From: Morchella semilibera
Taxonomy: Eukaryota; Ascomycota; Pezizomycetes; Pezizales; Morchellaceae
Length of the DNA stretch: 64,000 nucleotides
Reading direction: 5' to 3'
Assembly (NCBI GenBank): GCA_009192285.1
Contig: WBVU01000018.1
Location: 124,001 to 188,000 of the forward strand
The notes under the pieces are model-generated. The model did no database searches. It saw only the letters and a list, made by a program, of their open reading frames with translations, and had not been told where the DNA came from. Positions 1 to 11,379 of the stretch are shown piece after piece. Positions within the stretch are counted from its first letter, which is position 1. Each line of letters starts with the position of its first letter. The position numbers and the translations under genes are program-made.

Positions 1-542
1 TCCTCACACCCCTACTCCTCCTACCCCCTACCTATCTAATCTGTCCCTATCTAATCTCATCTATTCTATCCGTATCTTGCTCACTCATAAATCTCTCATC
101 TCCAACAAATACCACTAACCGCCCTGTTGTGTCATTTGGTGGTTCCATTTTGTAGCTAGGCCTTGCAAAGAGGCTCTGTTTTGTTTCATTCTGTTCCTCC
201 ACTGATTGAGTGTCCTTCGAAACACAACCACTCGTCACTGCCCAGAAACGGGGAGGGTAAGAAAGTAATCGAAGACTGTGATCCTGCAACCGCTCGCAAC
301 CACAAAAAAGAACTCCCATCCATCTCTCGCCGAAAAAATCAATCACGAGAAGGGTAGAAAAAGAAAAGAGAAAGAAAGAAAAAGAAGAAGAAGTAGAAGA
401 AGAAGAAGAAGGGCCACTTGACAGCCACTCACAAATCGTCCCCCTCCCATTCACCGGCCGAATCACCTCCTCTCCCACTAACTCGCTTCACGACCCTCTC
501 CTGCATCTCCTCCGCCGTCCACCTACTTCTCCTCCTATAAAA
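1..542. promoter_or_regulatory. Upstream region and 5' leader of the Spg1/Tem1 GTPase gene
   Basis: This stretch has no convincing coding sequence. It runs from pyrimidine-rich sequence at the left edge to a purine-rich tract of GAA and GAAA units at about 356-412, then a C/T-rich segment just before the ATG at 543. Such tracts are common in fungal promoters and leaders, so I read it as the promoter and 5' UTR of the downstream gene. The minus-strand open frame over 47-478 encodes only Ser/Phe-rich low-complexity sequence from the purine tract and is not called. Confidence 0.5.
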
Positions 543-1694
543 ATGACAACCACTCCTCCACCCCCCGAGAACAACGGCTCTCTTCCTTCCCACATCGACA
601 TAGACGTAGCTGCTACACCCCGACAGGAGCACTATACTTCTTCCGACCCTTCATTAATCATCTCACCCCAGGCACCAAACTCGCCCTCGCGCGCAATAGG
701 CGACGAACGGAACTCGAGCACCCCTCCCCTCTCTCAGTCACAGCTCTACGGTAACGGCGGTGGAATGAACAACTTTTCTTCGGCCGCTGCAGCGGCTGGT
801 GGTCAAGGGGCGGAGGCCAAGCGGAACAGCGTGGTCATCAAGGTGGGGATGGTGGGGGATGCGCAGATTGGAAAGACGAGTCTGATGGTAAAGTACGTAG
901 AGGGTAGTTTCGATGAAGACTATATCCAGACTCTTGGTTTGTCCCCTCTCCTCCTACACCCTTCCACTCTTGACAGCTGGCACGAGAATTGTTGTTTCCT
1001 GGGGAATCCAAAACTTCCCCTATCCTTAGCCCTACTAATTTGCTATACTCACTCTGTACTCCTTCCCCCCCCTGTTTGGTGCTAGGCTGACGATCATATA
1101 AAACGGTAGGTGTAAATTTCATGGAAAAGACGATATCCATTCGTAACACGGAGATCACATTCTCAATTTGGGATCTCGGCGGCCAACGGGAATTCGTCAA
1201 CATGCTACCACTCGTATGCAACGACGCCGTCGCGATCCTGTTTATGTTCGACCTGACGCGGAAAAGCACTCTCAATAGCATCAAGGAGTGGTACCGACAG
1301 GCTCGGGGATTCAATAAGGTAGGCTTTCCTTGGTGGATTCGGACGTGGGCCGGTTAGCTAATTGCATCAATTAGACTGCGATCCCGTTCCTGGTAGGAAC
1401 AAAGTACGACCACTTTGTAAACTTTCCGAGAGAAGACCAGGAAGAGATCTCGAAGCAGGCAAGGAAATTCGCCAGGGCGATGAAGGCGTCCTTGATCTTT
1501 TCGAGCACGAGTCACAGTATCAACGTGCAGAAGGTTTTTACCCGCTTCCCTATTTGTGTTATTTTCCTGTGTCGCTAACATACACGACCGGATAGATCTT
1601 TAAAATCGTTCTGTCGAAGGCATTTGACCTGAAATGCACCATACCGGAGATTGAACACGTCGGGGAGCCATTGCTACTGTATCAGGATGTGTAG
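543..1694 (+). CDS. spg1: Septum-promoting small GTPase of the Spg1/Tem1 family (4 exons)
   Basis: Exons are 543-936, 1110-1318, 1375-1533 and 1596-1694, giving 286 residues; all junctions keep frame. The GTPase core shows a P-loop GDAQIGKT at about residues 105-112, the G3 motif WDLGGQ, the G4 variant GTKYD, and the C-terminal signature [10 protein letters not shown], which together are characteristic of Spg1/Tem1. This family heads the septation initiation / mitotic exit network at the spindle pole body, binding a Cdc7-type kinase and being switched off by a Byr4-Cdc16 GAP. Residues 1-95 are a low-complexity Pro/Ser/Gly/Ala extension that the GTPase fold does not need. There is no CaaX box, as expected. 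Family identity is very likely; the exact start is less sure because the N-terminus is disordered and could be extended or shortened. Confidence 0.93.
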
Positions 1695-4312
1695 TAAACT
1701 CACACACCTGCAAATATCACCACTGTAACAGGAACTGGGCTACGGGAAATGAAAGAATGAGGTTTGAATGAATTGGAGCAGACACGAAAATGAAGATGAC
1801 AGGTCAGGAATATATTAGCACGCATATCTCTATCTCACTACAATAAGTTCATTGGTTTAGGGGAATGGGGTGTGCTACCTGGTGGCTCCGGGAATGGGCG
1901 TATGAAGGGTTTCTTGTTTCTTGTTTTTGTTTTTTTTTCCTCTCTTCTTTCTGGGTATTAGTTTTCTCCGTTTTTTTCTTTTCAATTCCCTATTTCTGTT
2001 CCCTGTTTTTTTTTTGTGGAAGTATTGACATACTTCCGGGCGTACTTGCGTGTGCGCTGTCTGCGGTTCAGGTAGTGTGGTTAGTAGTTGAGTAAAGAGG
2101 GTGATATTCTCGTTCGTTGAATTGTTAATTCGTTAGGATATCCATAGTTTTCTGTTTTTCTTCATTTCCTTTTCCTTTCTCTGCATGTCTCTTATATATC
2201 CCTTACATCATCTACTCCACCTACTACTTGCTATATTCACCTCCTACCTTACTTATACCCCTGTAGTCGTTGCGTGGCGGGTATATAGGCGGGTTTCTTG
2301 CACGCATGGTTGTTGCTATCTTTTTCTTTCTATTGATTTTTTTTTCTTATAGGGGTGGAGTGGGTGACGGTAATGAGGATGATGGGATAGCTAAAGGAAA
2401 GAGTGTAGGGAATGGTGGAGCGCAGTGGAATAAAGATATCGATCTTGACGCGGTACTGTGCCATGCGGATGCAGTCTGCACAGTGCTTGGTGACTCAGGC
2501 GGTCGTTTTAGAAGCACACTGCGGGTACCTGGTGCGTGGTGCGATGTGCGAAGTGCGGGGGTGCGGAGGGGTATATAGGGAGGCCTGGCATTGGCTTTTT
2601 TGTATGTATGTAGATTTTTAGATACATGTATCTTCATGGTATTCTACTTGATTCTTTGGTGAATCATAGGATGTCACTCGATGGTACTGGGATATTAAAA
2701 AGGCTAGACAACACGTGGTCGTGTGGGGGATTGTTTCTTATAGGCTTGCTCCACTATTGCAGTGGAACAACTAACTAATCTATAGTTCTACGGGCTGCTT
2801 TTGGAACTAACTATTCCACTACTTAAGGGCAACTATGTACTGCGTAGTCCATACTACAGTCATTGACTTGATTATTAGTAAAGTAAGGGGCCAAATACGT
2901 ATATACCTTAATACATGTAGTATCTCCTATTTTCGTCGCTCCTTTAGGTGTGTGTTTGAGGGGTGCTCTATAGCTAGCTGAGCGCAGTTCGTTTAATCCT
3001 ATTGTCTCGATGCTCTTATAGACCCGATGTATAGTTATATGTTCTAGCCCGCCGGAGAAAACTCTGCAGCTGATGACCTAGGTGCATAGTCCAGTTATAG
3101 ACCGGCCTACCCAAGAAACCCCTATGTACCAACGGGGGTAGGGTGAATCATATAGAAGGCCCTGGCCCCTACGTATACCCACTGTTTGGAACACTCGAAT
3201 TATCCATTCTTAATTTCACTCTTAATTGTGGCTCACCTGTATTCGATCCGAATAACCCATTAATCAACGTACGCCCGCAAGCTCGCTCGTTCTATGTTGG
3301 GGTGTTTCACCTTCCCGATACCCCTGATGTATATAGCAAAAGGTGTGAAATATCGATTGTATTCTGTACTAACGTAGCTAAATGAATGCTAAATATTCAA
3401 GCTGACCAAGCCGAGGCACCCTAATCCATTCACCGTAAAAGAAACCGCATGTTGATTAACCAACATTAGCTAGCGCTTGTATATACCTGTGCATGCACCA
3501 GCACCAACCATGAACTTGAAATGTTTCGATGAGGATTTTACCTTCAGGTATTGTTGACTCCAAGATAATTGACGATCTGTTACCGGCTGAGCACAACTAG
3601 GCGCTATCAGGACAGGAGGTAGTGCCAGATGGAGCGCCTAGCTAAGCATTGTTGCACCGGATATTAATGTTGGTTCAGAAGATAAGGGGTGAGGTGGTTA
3701 ATCTGGGAAGATTCGCAGTTATACTCGGTTGTGAGGACGTGGTACCGCTATATGTAGACCAAGGCCTTCAGGGCAAAAATATGAACTCGCCCCTTGAAGA
3801 GTTATATAAACCAAGAGCCGGAGGAAGGACTTTGACTGCAGAATGTTAATTCATACTATACAAGGTGAGAGAGTAGTACTGACTGATCCTCAATATGTAA
3901 TCATGAGGGCGGCTATATGGTCGTCTCCTAGAGTACTCTAGAAGCTCTTCCATATTTCTAACTTCGTTCCTCTAGGAATTCTAGGCCCGTCATTGTTGGC
4001 ATTGTGCGCTAGACCCCGTCCTCGCCCTTCTGTTTATTCTCTCCATTCTAAGCAGCTTAGTACATAAACAGTACCACCAAAGCAGACTAAAGGAAGTGCT
4101 TGCGTGTTGGTAGTGGCCCTGAATGGAACCGGTCGAATAACACCAAGCCAGATTGTCATAACCTCCGGGTTTCAGATATATATTCAATGAATTAATATCA
4201 AACCTCCGGATAGATGTCGTCACTCCGAGTCAATAAGAAAAGAAAAAAAAAACTAAAGGGCGGTAGACATCCTAAAAAACTTACACGATATGTCTGGCCA
4301 GCTAGAATAGTA
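1695..4312. other. Gene-free region with a T-rich trailer
   Basis: The first 650 bases after the GTPase stop codon are markedly T-rich on the gene's coding strand (about 1915-2010, then 2330-2345), suggesting an extended 3' UTR or terminator region. After that the sequence is AT-leaning with short open frames showing no recognisable motif, codon bias or splice pattern. Two TACATGTA octamers lie at 2623 and 2912. I see no RNA gene or transposon coding sequence. Confidence 0.5.
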
Positions 4313-4726
4313 CTATGGAGCGGTAAATGTGTCAAAAGTAATTTTACCAACGGTAGTAAATAGGTTTACCACCGGTGAAAATAATTACCATCATTTGTAC
4401 CTTATAATATCAATTTTTATTTATGATAAAAGCACAGACCGGCTTTAGCCAAAAGGGGCTATATAATTCCAATATATACGAACATGATATATCCACGGAT
4501 GGGAAACTCCATCACTAATAGCAGGTATTTCACCACCAGTGGCAGTAGGAAACTTTCATAAGTTTGGCATTAATGATTGAAGATTTGCTAATGTACTATA
4601 TATAGTACAACATAAAGACTGAAATCCAGTTTTATATTGGCACAAGGACTGAAATTCAGTTCTTATACCACCTGTGGTAAATAATTTACTAGGTAAAATT
4701 ACTTTTGACTATTTACCGCTCCATGG
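4313..4726. mobile_element. MITE-like element with long imperfect terminal inverted repeats
   Basis: The left end (from 4313) and the reverse complement of the right end (to 4726) align over about 35 bases with one small indel and a few mismatches. Both contain GGAGCGGTAAAT followed by GTCAAAAGTAATTTTACC. Weaker inverted similarity continues inward through a TTTACCAC(C/A)GGTG segment. The 414-bp interior is AT-rich and noncoding, with a short internal direct repeat (ACTGAAATCCAG near 4619 and ACTGAAATTCAG near 4648). This is the structure of a non-autonomous DNA transposon, but no clear target-site duplication flanks it (a GAATA/AATA match is only suggestive). It could also be an old hairpin-forming repeat. 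Confidence 0.65.
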
Positions 4727-7700
4727 AATACGTATATATACGCGCTTTGGGAATTACGCCTATATATGTACAGTAATTCAAACCAATTTTTTTGATCGAC
4801 CTTTTGGACGTCGACTGGCCTAGGAGCAACTAGAGGCATTGCATCCACCTACGTAGGAGCGATTGCCGGCCTCGGCGCGCATATGCGTCCATATCCTTGA
4901 TTGTGAAGTCATGTCTCGGATTCCCGATTCGACTGTAAACGCAGTTTTTGGCTTGAGTGCAGGGCTGAGACCATCTAATCCGTCGCCTTTGGAGAAAACC
5001 CTGTGTTCATCGAGGTATGTTTTGGCGAGAAACTCAATAACCTCTAAAACTTAGTATTAAAATAGCTGAAGTTCATAAGCATTATTTATACGTACCATGT
5101 AACAGCAAGTAGGACACGAAATCGGACCTGTCAAACAAGCGGCTCTATCCCGGCCCCCAAAACCCTCCGCGATATTCGTCTCTACCTTTGAAATGCTCGC
5201 ACCTATTCTTCCAAGGCCTGCTTCCATCCTCGAGGCAGGGTTTTCGGTACTCTAATTGCCGATAGCTTTATTGAGATCACCCCTAACCTTTCCCAGGCCC
5301 TGCTAGGAATCGTGAGCGGTTTACATCTACAAGAAACCGGAACAGAACAAATTTGCAAACGGTTTAGGGAGAACTTACTCAGTAGATCAGGTGGAGCTGG
5401 AGAATTCTCTGAGTCTTTCCCATCGAAGGAAATACCCAGTGTAGATGAGCCCGTCCATCTACCAGTGATATAGACAATCCCGTCGCTCTTATATAATCAA
5501 TAAAATGACGATTTCCACCAGCTAGTGGTATAGACACCCCGATCTTTGCTATATATAGCATTAAGAAAACGACGGCCTCTAATGCTATCCTATTGTCAGG
5601 ATGGTGGCACGATCGTCCAACTTGTCGACACGGTTCCACTATTTTAAATGTTTAATATTCTGCCACTCTGGCTATCACATGTGGGATTACATACCAATCA
5701 ACCGTTGGACTCGGCACTTTCAGTCTTGCCCCGCCTCGAGGAAGCCATTAGCATCCCCCTTAACGAATCTTCGACTTCTGCATAGGAGATGTTGAATAAT
5801 AGAGCGAGAAGCCAAGTACGTGGACTCCATGTTTGGCAAACAGACAGGGTGGGTTTGTGTGGTTTAAATTCTGGGACACTGAGTTATTGTTTCGCTACAA
5901 TGGCCAAGATTTTCATACTCTTCTCGTCCCTGAAGTTAGATTTCTTTGCGTACGTACACGTCTCAGACGTACGTATGTACGTACGTGAACTAGTGGAAAG
6001 GAATTACATAGTAAAAAAAAGGATAGCAAAGTCATTGGTAATTAATCAATATCATGATATCAGCCAGTGATGCAATAAGGAGAAGATGTAGAAATTTAGA
6101 GTGGTATTGTATTGTTCATGATGGGAAGAGGGAGGCTCGCTCTTGCCATCCTATCTCATAACTACATGTACACGTATTCCGAGTTGTCGAAAATAATGAG
6201 ACGCAACCGGATTGATCAACCAATCAAGTAGTTATAATCATATATTATCACTCGCTCCGATCCTTCACTACATGTAGCCAATACATGTACCTCTAGCACT
6301 AGCGCCAAGAGTACTTCGGACGCCCGAGTTGATACCGTCACCCGAAGCCCGGAAATAACACTCTAACAGCCGCCAATAAACAGACTCATTAGATCAGGGA
6401 CGTCAAGAGGCCCCGTACCACAGAGCCTTCCAGTGGCCGTTTGGACCCTGGGTCCTTTTCACATCAATAACGCTCGGTGCTTGAACGGGGTTTATAATTA
6501 TTCGGGCGTACCAATAATGTGCCATCTCACAATCGAGCCTTGTCCTCAGCTCTCTAAGCATATATATAAGCTCGATCACTGTATGTACCTACATGTAAGC
6601 ACCACTCACGCGTTAAAGTCCGAAACACCATCTGGTGCTGTCAGTGGATGTATAAGAGTATCTACAAGGGTTCCCACCGATTCTGGCCCAATCAATTACT
6701 TACACCCTGACATTCTGAACCACACCCCACTTTCGGTCATATCAGATAGGGCCTTGATGGAAACACACTTTAATATCGAATCATCTACTTAATCAGGGTC
6801 TACGATTATGTACTCTAGTTGGGGTCCGGCTTGGCTCGCTAGTCCCTCCTACCGTTCCCTCTAAGATTCGCATAACCCGGGCCCGCTGCAGGAAGTGTTT
6901 ACCGGCATTTCTCATGCCCATCGATCTTTGTAAAGCACCCTTCCGATCATTGAGCTGCGTGATCACTTCAATAGGCGCTCCCTTGCAGCCTGTCATACCG
7001 CCCCGTGCACGCGCAATTGGTGCGGCACTAAGCGGGACGGATAAACTTACATGTAGTACATATGTTACACACGCGACCTATAATGGCCTTACATGCAGTA
7101 TATAAATCTTTTTTTCTCCAAAATTTATTAAAGCAGCAAACAATCTTTTTTTTTAGGGGCCCTAGAGTAGAGCTACAATCGTATCTAATAGAGCATAATT
7201 ACATAACTATACGCGCCTCCCTACCAGGCCCTTATCATATACATCCAATCCATCTTATCTCGTACATACTCCTCCGAGTTTATCATGTTATCGTGACTAG
7301 AGTTTTTAGAATCTAGTATGGGTGGGGGAAAATGCACGAGGGGAAAAATACATGAGAAAGGAAATGCTGGTCATTACATACTAAAAATCAAACTAAAGTA
7401 TACTATGATGAAAGGGGACCCAGGGACCATATGAAAATGCTAAACTGAAAAGAAAAGCCGAATAAAGAAGGGGGGAAAGAGAAAATAAGGGGAAAAAAAA
7501 ACGCCTCAAGAAATGATTTTATCGCGAGAACCCCATGTAAAGCTATGCATATCCTTAATTCTGCCCTTCCCCCACCTCCTTCCAATCCCCAGCCCCACAC
7601 CCATATGCTCTCAGTCATGAACCCAGACATAAGCTAAAAGGAAATAATTTTTGAGAAAGAAAATAAAGAAGAATAGACGTAAAACAGTAACAAGATAAAT

Positions 7701-7752
7701 ACCACGCATAAAGCATCAAAAGAATAGACGTTTTTATTATTAGAGTATCATT
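4727..7752. other. Gene-free region between the MITE-like element and the antiporter gene
   Basis: I find no convincing gene. The longest plus-strand frame, 119 codons at 6433-6792, does not begin with ATG and shows no recognisable motif. Two degenerate tandem units of about 65 bases sit at about 5457-5580. An alternating CGTACGTA/GTACGTAC cluster is at about 5948-5992. Five TACATGTA octamers lie at 6163, 6269, 6282, 6590 and 7048. The last 300 bases (about 7430-7740) are A-rich on the plus strand, hence U-rich downstream of the antiporter stop. Confidence 0.45.
5457..5580. repeat. Degenerate two-unit tandem repeat
   Basis: Two adjacent units share a core of AGTG, then TATAGACA, then a CCCG, a TATATA-rich middle and an AAAATGACGA / AAAACGACGG end. 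By eye they match at roughly two thirds of positions. The repeat is noncoding and looks like an old local duplication. Confidence 0.4.
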
Positions 7753-10700
7753 TCACTCTCTCCCCTTTCCCTTTCCCATCACGACGTCCTTACCCCAACT
7801 AAGAGTAGATCCGCGCGGTGTTAACCCAACATTCCCTTGAGATGCGTCGGGGGTCGCAGTGGCGGCAGGTTGATCTGCGAACCTGATTCCTGGGCTCTTT
7901 GTTCGTGTTGAGTCTCCACGGAATTTACCATCGTCATCGCTGTCAGAGTCATCTTCAGCGGTGATACCGAGGGCTGCTTCTCGTCGTTTCCTCTCAGCAG
8001 CTGTTTCTTCATCTCTTTCATCTCCCAGCTTCTCGACAGTAGCATCGAGGGCAGCAGGCTTAAACCCCGAGTTGGATGTGGCAGTCGCGGTGGAAGAACC
8101 CGAGGGGTCCTCTCGCGGTACCAACCCTTGTGGTGATGGAACTTGTTGAAGTTCATGCTCGCCTCCTGTGGCGTTGCTCCTCAAGGCGTTCTTTAGTTGC
8201 TCCTCCTGATGACCTGTCAAGTCGCTCCTGCTCATGGCAGCACGGGCATGAGGATCCATCCTCTGCAATTGATGAAGGAAATCTTGTTTGCTCATCTTCC
8301 TTCCTCTCTCGTCATGCATCCGAAAGTTTATACCGTGACTCCCACGAGACTGCGAGTATACTGTCTTGGCATCCGAATCATCGTCCTCTTCTTCTTGAGC
8401 GCCAGATGAAGGGCCGGCTTTGGGTTTTTTCGTCGCAAACATTGTTGCCCAGTCTGCCCATGTTCTTTTCTGAGTAGTTGGTTTGGACTTTTCCTTGGGG
8501 ATTTTATATCTCCTGATGACTTCACCGTCTTCGTCCTCCACAATGATATTATCATCAAATCTATATGCCCAAGCAGGCTTCCTAGTTCGTCCGTTGCTGC
8601 TGCTTTCGGCACGAGCTGCATGCAGTGCGGATCTTTCATCAGTAACTGCCATTGTCAGTGGTAGTGATGATTGTGTTTTCCCGGTGTACTCATGCTGTTT
8701 CTCCTTTGTGGAGTCGTGAGGATGCATCAGTTTTTTCCCTGTAGCTTGAAGGTGACCCATGTCCAAGGGACCAACATCGTCATGTTCACGTTCCGGTGAC
8801 CTTCCTTGTCCCACAACTTCACCTTCCTTATTCTCAACGATAATATCATGCCCTTCTTGGAATGCGTTCAGATTACCCTGACCATCTGCTGGTGATGTTG
8901 GCAGTGATGACTGTGATAGCGGCGATGTTGGTGATGCAAGTTCATATCCATATTGCCTTCCTCTCTCTGCCGTATGTTCTGGAATTGTAACATTGATGTC
9001 ATCTTGTCTTCTTCCTCTAGGCCGAATTGCAGATTCAGAGATCGGTCCACCAGGTCCCATTCCAGACTCCCAGTTCTTTCTACGCTTAGCTTTGATACTT
9101 GCTGGTCTCGAAGCAGGTCGACTGGCAGCAGGACTATCAAGATATTCTTTAGATAATAAAAATCCGCCAGAAACACCACCGGGAGGTGGGAGAACTCCAG
9201 GAGGGAATCCACCGTTTGCTGACTTCTCATTCATCTCGTCTACGTCAGGTCTTTTGATGCTCATAGAAGTTTTCGGAGTTATCCTCGGTAGCCTCGCAAG
9301 CCAACTAGGCTCCTCGTTCGCTGTTGTGTACGACATAGTAATCTTCATCGTATTGATACGTTTTCCTAAGGTGAAGACTGCAATGGAAGATCCGTGAACC
9401 ACGATTGAAGATATGACCAAAAAGGTTGTTATAGGCCATATCAACAGGATAATGTTGCGGCTGTGGCTCTCGAGGTGGCTTAGCTCTTCCTCCGAGAGCG
9501 GCGTTGTATCTCCAGTCTCTAATTCTGCTCTAGCCAGAATAGCTACAAAAATAGCACCCACACCAATAGGTCCAAAGTGGCCAGCGAATAGTGCTTCTCG
9601 CCAGGTTTTGATATCGGGTATGACAGGCTTCAACGCAACCATAATCGGGATTCGGCGGAACAGAATAACCAATATCGCTATAACCACCAACCGCCAAGGT
9701 GTAATACCCAAGTCAGGTACGTTGTAAGAAGACCACGGGATAATCGATCCGAAGTAGACGAAGTACGCCAGATTGAGAAGTAGATCGATGACGTTTGAAA
9801 CGTGCGATTCCTCAGTCTTCTGCGCGAACCAACCGTCGTTTGAAAACGCGACACCAGCACAGAATCCAACCAAAAGGTCGTCAAGACCAAGCATACTACC
9901 TGTACCAGCACACCAGAGCGCGAGCACAAAGTAGAACACGAGAAAAGACTCACGATCAATCAAATTTTTTCTTTCGGCCCATTTGATAGCTTGACGACCC
10001 GCATATCCAATACAAACGCCGTAAATTGATCCGAACAAGCATTCGTATAGTACTGTCAGACAGAACCAATGCTGGAAAACAGAAGTTGCATCCGGGCGAT
10101 AGTGGATCAAGTACAGCGCAAGATAAATAAATGGGAATGCCATCCCATCGTTACACCCAGACTCGGCAGATAACACATCTCTCAGATGCTTCGGGATACG
10201 CCTTGCGAACTTTCCCTTACCGACAACGGAAGAGGCAAGAACGGGATCGGTAGCCGTGACGCAAGCAGCACATGCAAGGGACTCGAGCCAGGTCAAGGGT
10301 TCAATCATCCACCAAATGAAGAGTGACGTGACGAGCCATCCCCAGGTCATAACTGGGATCAAAAGTACCAGGACAGACTTCCAATGGCGCTCCATGTATT
10401 TCTATATAGTATCCAACGACGTAAGCTTATGCAAGTAAGTCGGGGGAGGGGCTTTAATACCTTGGGCAACTCGACGCCTACTGCAAAACATTGCACAACA
10501 AGGACAATTCGAGAGGCCTCGAGCGTAATTTGATCAACGTTTCCCCATGTACTAGGATCCAACAACCCTGCGCCGTGCGGTCCGAATATAATTCCACATA
10601 TAGTCGCCACGGCTAATAGGAAATGGTCAGCAACTACTCAATTTAGGTGAGAAGTCGAGAGTAGGTAACATACTCGCTTCTCCGATATATAATTTCTCCT

Positions 10701-11379
10701 TGATGTACAAGGATACAAGCATAAAAATACTAGTAAATCCACCGAGAATCGTATAAGCCAAATGTGGCTTATTTATCTATAATTCGAGAATATTAGCTTG
10801 AGGTCCCAAATAAGCAAAAACATAAAAGCAAAAAGATATAGATCCAGTCCTCGATCTCAAGTCAGCGCCAATCATCAGCATTGAGATTTACGAACCCCAC
10901 GCCAAGATCTATGCCAAGATGTGCCAATGTACAATGCATAATCCCGAGTGAAGGCAAGAGAAAAAAGCCAGGAACTCATGAAGAGTAAACAAGCAAAGCT
11001 CAGCCCACAAGAAAATATCTTCAAGAACTCGGCTCGGTTCCCCCCCGGAGCTCCTCCCAAAACAAATTAAACTGCCGGACCCCGACAATTTTTCCCGAAT
11101 TCGGCTCCAGCAGCGGCAATACCTACCAAATCTACCCGTCCTATCATCTCATACAGCGGCTTGGGTCTAAGAAATCCAAGACTCAAGCTGTGATGCAGTG
11201 CATACCCCCGCGCAAGCTTATGTTCGCCCAACCGTATTCCTCCGACATCCCAACAACTGCGGCGAAAGGATAAAAGGAGGGTAGAGGGGGGCAAAAAGGA
11301 AGGGGGAAAAAATAAAGGGCTGGGGGGGAAAGATAGAGAAGAATGATAAGGCACTTACGTTTAGATGATCCCAAGCCAT
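7753..11379 (-). CDS. nha1: Plasma-membrane Na+(K+)/H+ antiporter, Nha1/Sod2 family (4 exons)
   Basis: In coding order the exons are 11379-11359, 10776-10674, 10612-10461 and 10401-7753, giving 974 residues. The family exports Na+, Li+ and K+ in exchange for protons and sets cytosolic pH and salt tolerance. The first 450 residues are hydrophobic with many membrane spans. They contain the unwound-helix motif TATDPVLA (Asp near residue 144) and the ion-binding pair in [10 protein letters not shown] (Asn176-Asp177). The remaining 500 residues are a hydrophilic tail typical of fungal members, with the segment MKITMSYT just after the last span. A repeated motif ([11 protein letters not shown] and later [11 protein letters not shown]) follows, as do acidic and Ser-rich runs. 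Exon 1 encodes only MAWDHLN, which continues as INKPHLAY into exon 2, matching the family N-terminus. Intron 1 is unusually long (582 bp). Confidence 0.93.

Noticed and set aside
6433-6792. 119-codon plus-strand frame
   Set aside because: Starts with a non-ATG codon, has no motif and no neighbouring spliceable frames.
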